A DNA stretch of 64,000 nucleotides from Beroe forskalii. Lineage: Eukaryota > Ctenophora > Nuda > Beroida > Beroidae. The notes under the pieces are model-generated. The model did no database searches. It was not told where the DNA came from and worked only from the letters and a program-made list of their open reading frames with translations. The stretch covers positions 186,001 to 250,000 of the forward strand of contig WFMF01000240.1 in the NCBI GenBank assembly GCA_011033025.1, in the 5' to 3' direction. The translations under genes were made by a program, and so were the position numbers. Shown here one piece after another: positions 1 to 10,456 of this stretch (within the stretch, counting starts at the first letter, position 1; every line of letters begins with the position of its first letter).

Positions 1-1
1 C

Positions 2-139
2 TTTGCGCCTCAGAATCAGCCGTTCAATTCGCAGCCGAATCCGTTATTCGCCCAGCAGCAGATTATGTCGAATCAGCAGCGGTTTGTGAACCAACAGCAG
101 GGACAGGTTGCTTCTAACCCTACTAATCCGTTCAGTTAG
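2..139 (+). CDS. C-terminal end of a Q/N/P-rich NPF-motif protein (probable endocytic adaptor), 5' part outside window
   Basis: An open frame enters at base 2 and stops at the TAG at 137-139, giving 45 residues rich in Gln, Asn, Pro and Phe. It ends in NPTNPFS. NPF tripeptides near a C-terminus bind EH domains (Eps15, intersectin, EHD) and are typical of the unstructured tails of endocytic adaptors such as epsin, AP180/CALM and AGFG. No folded domain is visible, so the family cannot be chosen between these. The frame is supported by the coherent low-complexity composition and a stop followed by AT-rich UTR-like DNA. What is seen: the tail and the NPF. Inferred: a role in clathrin-mediated traffic. 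Confidence 0.55.
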   Translation, partial: FAPQNQPFNSQPNPLFAQQQIMSNQQRFVNQQQGQVASNPTNPFS

Positions 140-1446
140 GAAATTGTTAATAATTATAGTTTTATGATGAGATGATGATGATTATGATTGACAAACTTCG
201 ACTTAATATGTATAGTACAATAATTTAATTTCCTCGTGAATAGCATGGAACTGTATTAACTTCATTCGAAGGACACAAGTGTATTATATCATGTTACCGT
301 TTAACAGTTTTGATACGTTGTCAGAAAGGACCACTTAAGTTCTGATGACATGGAATTGAAAAAGTATTTTCAGCTTTCATTAACTTCCCATTTGTTTATA
401 CAGAATGTTGATATGAAGGATATCAAATGATTATTAATTCGCTGAAATATGGGCGCATACCTGATAGATTAACGATTAAAATATGATTATAGACTTTTGA
501 AAAACTGAAATAATGATTTGCTTATAGTTCAAGTTCTCTCCTTATGAGCTTGTGATTTCGATTTCTTTGCAATTTTAGCAACACATAGTACGAACTTACA
601 TTTATTCCTCGAAACAGTTCGTGAACCATATTTATTCCTTGAAAGAATAGATGTACACCTACGGCATTTTGATCGTTTTAGAACTTTGCACCATTTTGTT
701 TTGTCGGAATATTGACACATTATTTTGACAGAGTTTATTTTATATGCCTCATTGTGCTAAATGATTTAATGATTTCCAAATATGTTAATAAAACCAAGAA
801 CACAAAGAATCCTACGGACGTTATGTATGTTCTGTTATATTGCCACATTCTTTGACAGTATTAAAATTGTATTTCAGCCCATGACAAATAATATGATATT
901 ATACGTTATTTTTTGCTCGCATTCGTTTACGTAATTATTGAATAATTTATAAATGATATATACTTTTCTGTACATGCATGAAATATCGGACGTTTAATTG
1001 AATAAAGATGATTGTTTTGCAGTTTCTTCTCTCAATGATATGCCAAAAATACCTGTCTATTTGTTACACTGGCTGGTCCAAAGCCCAAATTATTGCGACC
1101 GGGCTCAAAGAATAGGCGGATACGCAGCTCCAATTAAAGAAAACTTCGTTCCCCCTAAACGCCTATTTTTTGCCCGGTCTGCAATTTCAAATAATATGAT
1201 GAACAGTGTTTTTGAGTGTGAACAGCTATATATATCAATATTTTTTACTTTCAAAATTCCGATGCGTTTCATTTCAATGAGGATTTAGATTGTAAGATGT
1301 AAATTAACTTGAATTTGAAGGGAATCATTTTTGTCGATGCCCTAGAATTTGTTCAACTTTCAAATAATATGACTTAGTTTAATAATATGACTTGATTTGA
1401 TTCACATTCGAAAACAACATATCATAATTTCTAACTACTATAGCCC
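140..1446. other. Intergenic AT-rich DNA, 3' UTR of the first gene and upstream of the next
   Basis: No convincing coding segment. The first part is probably the 3' UTR of the NPF protein; an AATAAA-type signal occurs near 787-792 and again near 1001-1006. A 96-residue open frame at 998-1288 has no recognisable composition and is treated as chance. Confidence 0.5.
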
Positions 1447-2218
1447 ATGCCCCAACGCTATTCACCACGATTTCAACTATTAAACTTTATTGCGTTATTA
1501 GCACTTGTCCTTTTCCTATGGAAGTTTTCAAGTTATTTGCTCGGTCTTAACATCATGGATGCCTCCGAAATTGACAAAGCTCGGAGCTCACCAGAAGAAG
1601 ACGAATATGAGACTTTTCCTCGAATCAGCACGGAAAAGCACGATATTCCGCGCGGTAAACTGTTTAAATTCTACACAGAAAGTGGAGATAAGTTATCCTA
1701 CAAAGAAGGGCTGAGTCTGCTGGAGAAGTCACGTGACTTCAGAGACTTGGTAACTTCCACCATCCTCTCCCCCCAATACCCTAGCTCTGTTCTGGGAGTT
1801 TCCTCCCATTTCACAGTTCTCTTCTCCAAGCTTCGAGTTTGTGGTGAAGAAAGCTCCTGCTCTGATTGGAGTCAGCACGGACCACCACGCATTCCAGGCA
1901 TATTTCACTGAGGAATGTCATATCACTTCCTTCCGTAATCTGGGTGGGGACGCACTGCTAGTAGCGCCTTGTCCGAATAGTCCTGATACAGACTACACTC
2001 ATCTAGCTAGTTTTCTGAGGAGTGGGGAGGAGGATCAGATACACAGCTTCCTGAGGGGGGCTGGAAAAGAGATGGGGAAGTTACTGTCTACCTCCAGACA
2101 GACAGTTTGGATGAGTACTAGTGGATTAGGGATATACTACCTTCACTTGAGACTAGACTCTTACCCCAAGTACTACACACACATGTCCTACAAAAACAAG
2201 GATTACTCAACTGATTAG
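1447..2218 (+). CDS. Single-pass membrane protein of an uncharacterised family (DUF6940-like), one-base frameshift in a C run
   Basis: The protein starts MPQRYSPR at 1447, has one hydrophobic segment at about residues 14-34 (LLNFIALLALVLFLWKF), then a soluble domain. The first frame runs to about 1768; the C6 run at 1769-1774 then throws it off. If one C is ignored, the reading continues as SPNTLALFWEFPPIS and on to the stop at 2216-2218 in the frame that contains NLGGDALLVAPCP, STSGLGIYYLHLRLD and PKYYTH. These motifs (FWE.PP, NLGGDA, TSGLG..WLHLR-type, PKYY.H) recall an uncharacterised family I believe is DUF6940; function unknown. Total about 256 residues. The break lies inside a homopolymer with intact conserved motifs on both sides, so an assembly error or polymorphism is likelier than an old pseudogene. 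The N-terminal membrane anchor suggests a secretory-pathway or membrane location. No intron is visible. Confidence 0.6.
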
Positions 2219-3006
2219 ACCAGGGGATTCGTTTTGTTGCCTCTTCCGATGATATTTTTGTGAATTTTAAATCTTGATATTAACGGGATTTACTGTAAAT
2301 CTTGATCTTTCAATGTTTTTTATTTTTAATCGTGGACTTTGAAATTGAAACAATGTAAATTATTTAATCAGATTTCTATTGTTAATACAGATTAACTTGA
2401 TTGATATGATTCTTACAGTTTCTAGTTATTTTCTTAAGAAATCTTAATGTGACAGATTTGACCAGTTTCAAGTTAGGCCCCTCATTAAGCACTTGTACCT
2501 GACACTAAATAGTTCGCTTGATAGTTGAGCGGTAATCTTTGTCTTCACGCTTGGAGAATAAACTGCCATCTTTGATGGCATTTTCTTACTTCAAAGCTGT
2601 AAATTGATGTCGCAAAACATTGTCAATTCGTTATTAATTGGGGCCTCTAATAAACGGTTCAAGTGTGGCATAAATCTTAAATACGCTAGCTCGGTTTAGT
2701 GCCCCCCCAAAAGGCATAATGACATTGTGATTGGTGTTTCTTCGAACCAGATTGCTCGCTTTCGGAGATATAATTACAAATGCATACATTTCAAGAAAAT
2801 TTCTCAAACGTATTATGTCGGACTTTCGATATAAACTTTCGATTAATATAAACTCACGATCTGTTCATTAATCTAAGAGCTAACATCGATTATCCCGTAT
2901 TGAGCCTATGGTAATAAGAGGCAGCTACCGATAGTGCGATATCAGCTTATAGAAACAGTGTTTGATAGTGGGATATCAGTTTATAGCACCTTGACAGAGG
3001 GGGACG
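2219..3006. other. Intergenic region between the DUF6940-like gene and RAD21
   Basis: AT-rich, without a coding signal. A short imperfect direct repeat (atatcag-ttatag) occurs just upstream of RAD21 at about 2939-2990. The RAD21 promoter and 5' UTR must lie here, but I see no TATA box that stands out. Confidence 0.4.
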
Positions 3007-5818
3007 ATGTTTTACGCCAATGTAATCCTCGCTAAGAAAAGCGCCCTGACTCGGGTTTGGCTGGCGGCCCACTGGGACAAGAAACTCACTAAAGCCCATG
3101 TGTACGAGACGAACATTGCTGAAAGTATTGGGGAGATTATCTCACCCAAACAGAAACTAGCTCTCCGGACTACGGGTGAGTTTTACAGTATACAGTATAC
3201 AAAGTACATTTTACATTATACATTTATATATAGAAAACTTTCTCGAGAAATCTTGAGATGTATGAGACGGCAACTGTAATAAGTCATTGTTCTCTAAACG
3301 AACGTTATGAATTTTCTGTTACAAACATGTTTCATATTCAGTGAACAAGTTTTATATGTTCACACGAAATGACATGAAGAATGCATATTATGCCATGAGA
3401 TATTTCATAAGAAACACAGTGTACCCTAAAACCCTGTTACTCCCCAGGCCATTTGCTATTGGGTGTGGTTAGGATCTACTCACGCAAGGCAAAGTACCTT
3501 CTCACAGACTGCTCTGAAGCCTTCGTTAAGATAAAGATGGCCTTTAGGCCTGGGATAGTTGACATGCCAGAAGAAAACAGGGAGGCTCCAATGCATGCTG
3601 TAACACTGCCAGAAGTCTTTCACGACTTCGACTCTACTCTGATGGACTTCGGGTAGGTTTCTGTGCGTTAATGGGAGGGAAAAGTGTTTTTAAATAAATG
3701 TTTTTGGAGTTTTGCCAATCCAAAAAAACTCCCTCTTCCGCCGTTTTTGACGTAGAATATCTCATGTCATTAACCTCTAAACGCTGATACAGCTGATGGT
3801 ATAGAAGTCAGTAGTGTCCTAATGGTGACTTATCTATCTCCACTGCATTACAAATGATATGGGACCTCATATTCCAAGTCAATAATCAGTAATTGACGCA
3901 CTGATTTTCATTATTTCCACGTGAATTTGGCTTGGAAGCCGTGTTTTCAAATGTTTTGTGTAATGCGCAAGGCTTTACACAAAATTAAAGCATGAAATTT
4001 CGGCATCAAAATTTGGAGTTTTTGCGTTGAAAGCATTCAATGTGATCATTTAGTGTGTGCGCCGCGGTCGCGCGCAATTCAAAATGAAATTTTGGAGGGC
4101 TTTTAGACTGCCAATCACGTGACGTGAAGCATGTAGAGAATGTGACAAATCCATGATTCTTTGAGCCTTACTATTCAGTACCAAGCAATGACCTAACTCC
4201 AAACCACAGGGGGCTAGACCTAGCCGCTCAGTTCGGGCACAACCAGGGTCGATTGGAGGACATCACTATGCGAGAAGACCTCTCCCAAAACAAGGTGTTC
4301 ACTCTCACTGACTTTGAAGAACCTGGTAACCTGGGAAACATGGAGTTCAGCATGGGTTTAGAGGACCCAGAGCTGGCTAGGAAGGAAGCTCAGTTGGAGC
4401 AACTGAGGGAGGAGACAATGGCAAATGAGGCGGCTGCTGCAGCTGAGAAGAGTACTACGTTACATGACTCTGTGCAGGACGATACTACGATGAGGGTCAG
4501 TAGACTTGCCATTTGTTAGGTATTTTCAATGAGGGTAGTGAAATATCACTATTATTATTTCCTTGTAAAATGTACCCACCTCTCTAACCCCTGTATTCAG
4601 GAGACCCCCATGCGTGGCGGAGACGTACTGAACATTCCTGAGATGGCGGACCTAGGTGGGGAGTTCCTAGACCCCTCTCTTACCTTCAACACTGGGGACT
4701 ACTCTCAACTAGACAGTGGGGAGCCTGATCCCAAGCAGTTCTCTTCAGGCTTGACACCCCACCACAGCATGATGACACCACGTGACTCAGGCATGACACC
4801 AGCGTCCCCCCACACAGCCAGATACCCAGGTAGTATGACACCCCAAGTAGCATCCAGCATGACACCCAAAGGGGAGACACCCACTGGACATTACATCACC
4901 CGACACTTGGGAGGCAAAGAGGTGCATGAACCAATGGCAGTGGCAGACGATGAGTTTCTGTTGGAGCCCATCATGGACACTAGTGACTACACCAGAGCTA
5001 GGAAGAAGAGAAAGCTGGTTATTGATCAGGAGAAACAGCTCAGCTCGGACTTTATCAGGCGGGAGTTGGACAGCACTAACGACATCGTACAGGCCCCCTC
5101 CTTCGCTCCTCCAACCCGCAAATCCACACACTGGAAAGCTACTGCGGGAGTTGACAAACTCTTCTCCACCCCTGGCAGACCCGGGCTGGGTATACAGCTA
5201 AACAAGCTCCTGACTCACAACCTGACTATTAACTTCCCTAATGAGGAGGAGGAGGATGACGACATAGTGTCGGTGAGAGAAGAAGACGACCAGGATGACA
5301 TCTCCGAAGTGAAGCAGCAGGCGGAGTCCCCTGAGAAGGCCGGAGGAGAGAGTTCTCCTTCAAAGAAGAGTGCTGCGGAGGCAGGCCCTGCCTCCCCCAC
5401 CAGATCCCGCAAATCATCGTCAGATGATGACGACGCCGGAGGGGACGATCTCTTCGACTTCAACTTCGGAGGGAACGACGACAGTTCATCAGATGACGAG
5501 GAGCAACAGAGCAAGAAACAGAAGACCACTGACGAGCTGTCCGATGTGGAAGAGAAGGAGGGGGAGACGTTCGAAGACTTCGACAACAGAAGGTGGAACA
5601 AGCGGACTCAGTCAGTGCTGAACGTGCTGAGACGCGACCTGGACGCCAAGGGTCAGGTGAACTTCTTCAGTTTCTCAGAGGGGAACCACCGGAAGCAGGC
5701 AGCGAGCAAGTTCTACGCCATGCTTCTCCTGAAGAAAACAGAGACTATCAACGTCACTCAGTCAGAGCCTTTCGCAGACATTGTCATTCACGCGGGGCCC
5801 AAATACCATGAGGTGTGA
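3007..5818 (+). CDS. RAD21: Double-strand-break repair protein RAD21 homologue (cohesin kleisin subunit), four exons
   Basis: Kleisin that bridges the SMC1 and SMC3 heads in the cohesin ring; cleaved by separase at anaphase. Exons: 3007-3175, 3448-3652, 4210-4495, 4601-5818, all GT-AG with matching phases, giving about 625 residues (human RAD21 is 631). The N-terminal kleisin domain is clear: [37 protein letters not shown], then [14 protein letters not shown] and [17 protein letters not shown]. The middle contains ITMRED and a long disordered stretch with five spaced Met-Thr-Pro motifs (about 4769-4880), possible proline-directed kinase sites, then [14 protein letters not shown], and acidic/serine runs. 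The C-terminal winged helix that binds SMC1 is present ([39 protein letters not shown], stop 5816-5818). The start is the Met of the conserved MFYA. Separase sites were not assigned. No frame damage. Confidence 0.96.
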
Positions 5819-7030
5819 GGCGCGCTGAGTGTGTTATTATTTGTTCTTATATTACAGCTATAACGTTGAGGAGATCAAGAATATTTATCGACAGTTTAAG
5901 TTTTTAAGTTAAGAATAATATATGCCAAGTTTACCTATGCGAATGATCTGGACCGTCATCGACACGAATCATATGTTAATCTAGTGTTTAAGATGGTAAT
6001 TACTTGTACTGTGGTGTCCCGACTTGTTCCACCCGGCCCTTAAAGACGCGCAATGTTACTTTTAACATCATTTCTGGTTCTGTGCGCAAATTTGCTGCTA
6101 TGTTTTACTGTCTTGTGCCGCGGAAAGGATCATTGCGCGTCATTTTATGCAGCCCAAGGTCAAGACACCGCCCTTATTGAAATAACACAGACATATTAAC
6201 ACATTTAATGTATTTCATGATAAGTATGCGCTCTGATAACTTTATTGAGTGTAACTGTTACTTGTATTATGCTCAATTTCGAAGGTATGAATTATCGTAC
6301 ACAGCCTATTTGCAAATTGACTTGTTTTGCAAATGAACTCGTGAATTTATGTTTCACATGCTGTAAATGTCAGAATAGCATGTTCATAATCTCAAACTTT
6401 TTACTTTTTAACTTGGGCATTTTTGGATGCATCAATAATTAAATAGTATACGAAAGCCAGCTTTTTGAGGTAATTTAAAATGAATACCTTTCCTTTTTGA
6501 AATTCCTCCTAAGAATAAAAAGACGAATGAAACCAGAATTTTCTGAACCATTGGACCAGAATTTGTGTATGTGTCCCATATAACACTGGCTGAGTGACGT
6601 CACAGACCTAAATGAAATGTTTTGTATTCTAAACCTAATTATTGCCCTAACCAAAACCCTAACCTTAATCCTGACCCTAAACCTTACAAATCCTGAACCT
6701 AATCCTGATCCTAATCCTAACCTTTAAAGCGCTAGATGCGCGTAACTTTATTTTTCTGACTGACGTCACTATCATTTATCATAGATAATGAAGGCTCTCG
6801 AATTATATGGGACACTAGCCAGAATTTGTGTACAATCAATCTTATGATATTCGTCAGCTGCTTTAAATTTAATTTTAACGTCATGTTAAGAACAACTGTT
6901 CGAATTATGAAATTTGTTCAATATCAAGGTATCTAACAATTGATTTATGTGAATTATGCTTCTAATTTTAATATTCAACTAAACCTTTAGTTTTGATCAG
7001 TGATATCCCATAAAAACGAGTAGTCAGCCG
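5819..7030. other. RAD21 3' flank with a degenerate CCCTAA-like tract
   Basis: AT-rich 3' flank. At about 6640-6725 there is a run of imperfect CCCTAA, CCTTAA and CCTGAA words that looks like a decayed interstitial telomere-type repeat; similar short runs occur at about 17602-17627 and, on the opposite strand, 39236-39330. No coding signal was found; the 65-residue open frame at 6245-6442 has no family resemblance. Confidence 0.4.
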
Positions 7031-7076
7031 TCGCCTTCCCCTAACCAGGGGTGTCGCAAGGCGCGGCGCGCGCGTA
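7031..7076. repeat. GC-rich dispersed repeat (CCCTAACCAGGGG…CGCGCG…CTAGGGATCTGG)
   Basis: A CpG-rich block in AT-rich surroundings. It recurs in inverted orientation and diverged form at about 44935-45015, where the words CCAGATCCCTAGTTTTACGC and CCCTGG-TTAGGGG reappear. This marks a dispersed repeat, perhaps the end of a larger mobile element; no transposase is visible. Confidence 0.5.
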
Positions 7077-7089
7077 AAACTAGGGATCT

Positions 7090-7580
7090 GGTTGGAGCAA
7101 ACTAATAACTATTGGTGCCATTTTAATGACATCAATGGTATGGTGCCATTTGCGCCAATGGTGCAATTTGCAGCAATGGTAAAAATGGTACCATTTAAAT
7201 AGCGACAATGGTGCCATTGGCTCCATTGCCACATTTGGCACCATTGGCACCAAGACCATTGGACATATTGGAAACAATGGTGTCATTGGCACCTATGGTA
7301 CCAATGGCGCCATTTAAATGGTCCGAAATATTTCGGGCCATTTAAATGGCACCATACGTTCCAATGGCTGAATGGCACCATTTCTACCATTCGCGCCAAT
7401 GGCACTATTGGTGCCATTTGAATGGTGCCAGTGGCACCATTGGTGACAATGGTAGCAATAGAACCAATGGTCAATGACGCCATTGATGCCATTACAATAG
7501 TGCCAGTGGCACCATTGGTACCAATATGTCCAATGGCACCAATACACAATAGTGCCAAATGTTCCATTGGTGACATTGGT
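7090..7580. repeat. Array of CCATTGG/CCAATGG palindromic words, first block
   Basis: About 490 bp packed with the words GGTGCCATTTGG, CCAATGG, CCATTGG and GGCACCA, often only about 10-15 bases apart and in both orientations, so much of it can pair with itself. Both strands stay open because the words lack stops in several frames; the resulting Met/Pro/Ile/Thr-rich translations are treated as artefacts. The block is followed by another at 8550-8860. Confidence 0.75.
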
Positions 7581-7582
7581 GG

Positions 7583-7626
7583 AAGTGGAACGGTATTATT
7601 CGGCAGAAGCCTTACTAACCGTGCCG
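7583..7626. repeat. Dispersed short repeat GTGGAACGGTA…CGGC.GAAGCC.TACTAACCG
   Basis: The 44-bp block recurs in the same orientation at about 38117-38160 with a few substitutions. Both copies border other repeats, so it is probably an end or fragment of a mobile element. Confidence 0.55.
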
Positions 7627-7697
7627 TCAGACCAACCTCTGCTAGCTGAGCCCAAGGCTCCCTGAGATAAACAATATTAATACTACCAATATGATAT

Positions 7698-7801
7698 GCT
7701 GCGACGATCTTCTCGGAGCCTAGATGATCGTCGCAGCTTGCGGCAAATGACCGCATTGCAAAATCGGCGCCGAGTCGGCGATTTTGCAATGTGGTCATTT
7801 G
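7698..7801. repeat. Two consecutive long hairpins
   Basis: First hairpin: GCTGCGACGATC at 7698-7709 pairs with GATCGTCGCAGC at 7726-7737. Second: 7744-7766 pairs with 7779-7801 around a GC-rich loop, with the arms CAAATGACC and GGTCATTTG at the ends and one mismatch near CGCATTGC. No gene is associated. The back-to-back layout matches the elements at 9243-9388 and 54794-54990. Confidence 0.75.
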
Positions 7802-8261
7802 CCCAGCATGCAATCTCTTATGGAGCGAGCCCAAAAGGGAAGACAGAGACCAAACTGCAGGGTGTAGTACTTGAAAGGATTCGCACACTAGGAGTGCTTT
7901 GACCTGGAGATATATGATCTATTATTATAATTAAGTGGGAACTGGGAAAAAGAATCGAACTATCGAAGTCGCTTTAACTGAAGAACTGAGAACGGGTCTA
8001 AGCGCAAAGAAGATACTGTTGTTATTAATCAGTCAAAATTTCTGAGAAACAAATCTGTACTTTCCTAAGTTGTGTTATCTGACTGCCAAGTGCCATTATA
8101 TCTATATTACAACAAGAGGCGTGTATATCGCAACATTATTACCAGAAGGTGCAGAGCGAACTCGAAGCCTGTACGGAGCCCTACGGTTTCAGTTCCTTGT
8201 TTAACAAGCCGTACAGCAAGGACATCCACCGTATTAAGCCAGGCAAGGCACGTAGCTTCTC

Positions 8262-8405
8262 CCCACTCCTCCATGGACATAAGTTGCATATATACCGCCA
8301 GCACACAGGAAATATTTCCTTGTGCTTTGGAAGGTCCTTACGATCATTAGCTCATTACTGATCTAATGACGCAGAACTACTTCCTTTTCCCTTCAGTATA
8401 TCCCA
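8262..8405. repeat. Dispersed repeat, copy A (inverted copy at 50345-50475)
   Basis: The region containing CACAGGAAATATTTCCTTG and CTGATCTAATGACGCAGAAC is found on the opposite strand at 50345-50475 at high identity by eye. ORFs across it are not conserved, so it is non-coding repeat. Confidence 0.65.
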
Positions 8406-8549
8406 CAGTCTCTCGAGCAAAGGGCATAGACAGAAGTGGCCTGGGACCCATGTTACTAGGAGTTAGGACTGAGTTTTGAGGCCTAACCAGAGAGGTACAA
8501 TTGGTGCCACTCCCCTCTAATGGTGATCTCGACTTCGGTATCGCTTCTT

Positions 8550-8865
8550 AAATGGCGCCATTGGCACCATTAAAATGGTTCCATTGGCATCCAATGGCGG
8601 TCACCAATGGTACCAATGGTGATCGCTTGTCTGACGTTGACAGACCCTTGAGACCCTCTCGAGAATCAGCGCCGCTTCGCGGCTGGCGTCAGCGGGTCAT
8701 ACATCGTACGAAAAGTGATCGCCAATGGTACCAATGGCGATAGGGTGCACCATTGGTACCATTCAAGCCATCACCATTGGTGCCAATGGATCTCCATTGG
8801 TGCCATCTAAAATCTACTCTTCTAGTGGCGCCATTGGCACCAATGGTGCCATTGGTGATACATGT
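8550..8865. repeat. Array of CCATTGG/CCAATGG palindromic words, second block
   Basis: Same word set as 7090-7580 (GGCGCCATTGGCACC, GGTACCAATGG, GCCAATGG). Together the two blocks bracket about 970 bp of other repeats, so they could be the ends of one composite element. Confidence 0.7.
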
Positions 8866-8999
8866 GCTACCCGCTATGACACTTTCGCCAGGAATTCTAT
8901 GAAAGAGAGCATTCCAAACCGTTATTCAAAAAACATGGGCTTCTTACAATCTTACTGTTCACAACCTGCAATTATGCACCTTCCAGGCGTGTTTGTGCT

Positions 9000-9160
9000 A
9001 TGTATTCAAAAACCCTATAGGCACCAGGGTACCGTGCGCAATAAATTATTGCGCACTGTAGTGCCGAAATCTTGATTTATTACGCACTGTAGGTCATAAT
9101 AATTTATTATGGTGCAGTAGAACAGTGCGTAATAATTTATTTCGCACAGTTGAGCAAACT
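9000..9160. repeat. Cluster of short palindromes around GCGCAATAAATTATTGCGC
   Basis: GCGCAATAAATTATTGCGC is a perfect palindrome at about 9037-9055. Related words (TTTATTACGCACTGTA, GTGCGTAATAATTTATT) follow within 100 bp, and the word AACGCACTGTTCCACTGCAC recurs at about 11360. Non-coding. Confidence 0.55.
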
Positions 9161-9242
9161 GTACCTTCAAATCTTAATTTAAAACATTTCCTTGTGTTTG
9201 AAAATATTGCCATTTTTTCGAGTAAAGTCGGTGCATAATTCA

Positions 9243-9388
9243 GTTTAATAACTCGTAAAAATTACTAAACTCAGCATTAAAAAACCTCGGCCTTCGGCCT
9301 CGGTTTTTCAATGCCATATTATAACACACTCGGGCCTCCGGCCCTCGTGTGTAATATGACGTTTAGTAATTATTACTCGTTACTAAAC
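9243..9388. repeat. Hairpin-chain element: outer inverted repeat enclosing two GC-rich hairpins
   Basis: The outer arms are 9243-9270 and 9361-9388; both contain ACTCGT and end in TTACTAAAC. Inside are two strong hairpins: CCTCGGCCTTCGGCCTCGG flanked by A and T runs (9279-9308) and ACACACTCGGGCCTCCGGCC…CTCGTGTGT (9324-9351). The first resembles a bacterial intrinsic terminator, but the context is animal DNA. This is a MITE-like element without coding capacity. Confidence 0.7.
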
Positions 9389-9779
9389 CCTTCAAAATAC
9401 CACTGCCATCTAGAACACTTCAAAGCTTTGAAACTGCGAGTACCGATGCCGATATATGAACTTTTTCACCGCTCTAGAATCCGTGATGATAAACTAGTGA
9501 GCCAGAACAAATCCGTTCTTTTTGATTACCAATCCTCTAACTTATACTCTTATGAAAGCTGGATAAACTTGCCATATTGCCTTGTACAAATTACAATGTA
9601 CATGCCCTGATTTAAGCCGAAGATACACACGAACATACATCACCATCAAAGAACATCACCATCAGCTAAATGTTCAGTAAATTCTTTGAGTATTAAGTAT
9701 GATACGATTAAAAAAGTATGATACGACTGTTGTTGTTTGCTTACACTGTATTGTTTCCCACACTAGGATTTAATTGCAT

Positions 9780-10200
9780 GGCGTCAGTGTGTCTGGTTGG
9801 TAACCGAGGTTGAGCACTTTCATGGTGCTCCTCTCTTGTTCCTTGTGCTGAACGACACGCTCTCATTGGTCAGCTCGACAGCCAGCTGCGCGCTGTCACG
9901 TGACCTGAATGCGCGCTCCTATTGGCTGAACTACAACTCCATGGTTGAATTATCTCCAACCAATAGGAGACACGTATTCAGGTCACGTATTCAGGGCCAG
10001 CCAATCAGCGCGCGGCTCTGTTGAGCTGACCCATGAGAGAGCGTCACGTGACCGCACAAGAACCAGGTCACGTGCGTGACACAGAGAGTAGCTTACACAG
10101 AGCACTCATTTCATTGTCACGATCGTTTCCTTGTGTTGCTCTGAGCTGCTCTGACCCGCATTTCGTGTCGACCCTTCGGCCTTCATCATCTGACGTCATG
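9780..10200. promoter_or_regulatory. CCAAT- and CACGTG-rich inverted-repeat region, possible promoter
   Basis: Contains ATTGG/CCAAT boxes (about 9864, 9919, 9960 and 10000) and several GTCACGTGAC E-boxes (about 9896, 10044 and 10067), plus a CRE-like TGACGTCA near 10191. The outer words CACGCTCTCATTGGTCAGCTC (9856 on) and GAGCTGACCCATGAGAGAGCGT (ending about 10045) form an imperfect inverted repeat. It lies upstream of the beta-propeller exon. The motifs are seen directly; promoter function is inferred, and a transposon end is an alternative. Confidence 0.35.
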
Positions 10201-10456
10201 AGGTAATTAATAATTTATAATTGTTTTAGCTTGAAATAATTTTAGCTTAATATAATTTAGTAATTTCTTCTCCAATTCATAATTAATTTGCCCATAATTA
10301 TAAATTAACATTCAAAGTTCATCATGAATCAATCTTAATTTAATCAAAATTACAATCTTTTTCTGATTTAGTTTATTGCTGATATTACTGCTTTTTTTAT
10401 TATCATTTTACATAATACATTCCATTCCCCAACTGTTGAACATGCATAACCGGTTG

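Noticed and set aside
5215-5601. Serine-rich minus-strand open frame of 128 residues
   Set aside because: It is the antisense of the acidic Glu/Asp/Ser stretch of RAD21.
6640-6725. Telomere end or telomeric fusion (CCCTAA-like words)
   Set aside because: Words are degenerate, few, and flanked by ordinary gene-bearing DNA; similar scraps occur elsewhere in the window.
7080-7888. Overlapping open frames rich in Met, Pro, Ile and Thr on both strands
   Set aside because: They follow the CCATTGG/GGTGCC word array, which lacks stops in several frames, and have no domain features.
9279-9308. Bacterial-type intrinsic terminator (GC hairpin with a T run)
   Set aside because: The surroundings are animal DNA with an outer inverted repeat, A-run and T-run symmetry, and a second hairpin nearby; a MITE-like element explains it better.
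10196-10200. ATGAG|GTAATT at the end of the CCAAT/E-box region as a first exon of the beta-propeller gene
   Set aside because: Its phase does not match the acceptor before the propeller exon, and joining them gives an early stop.
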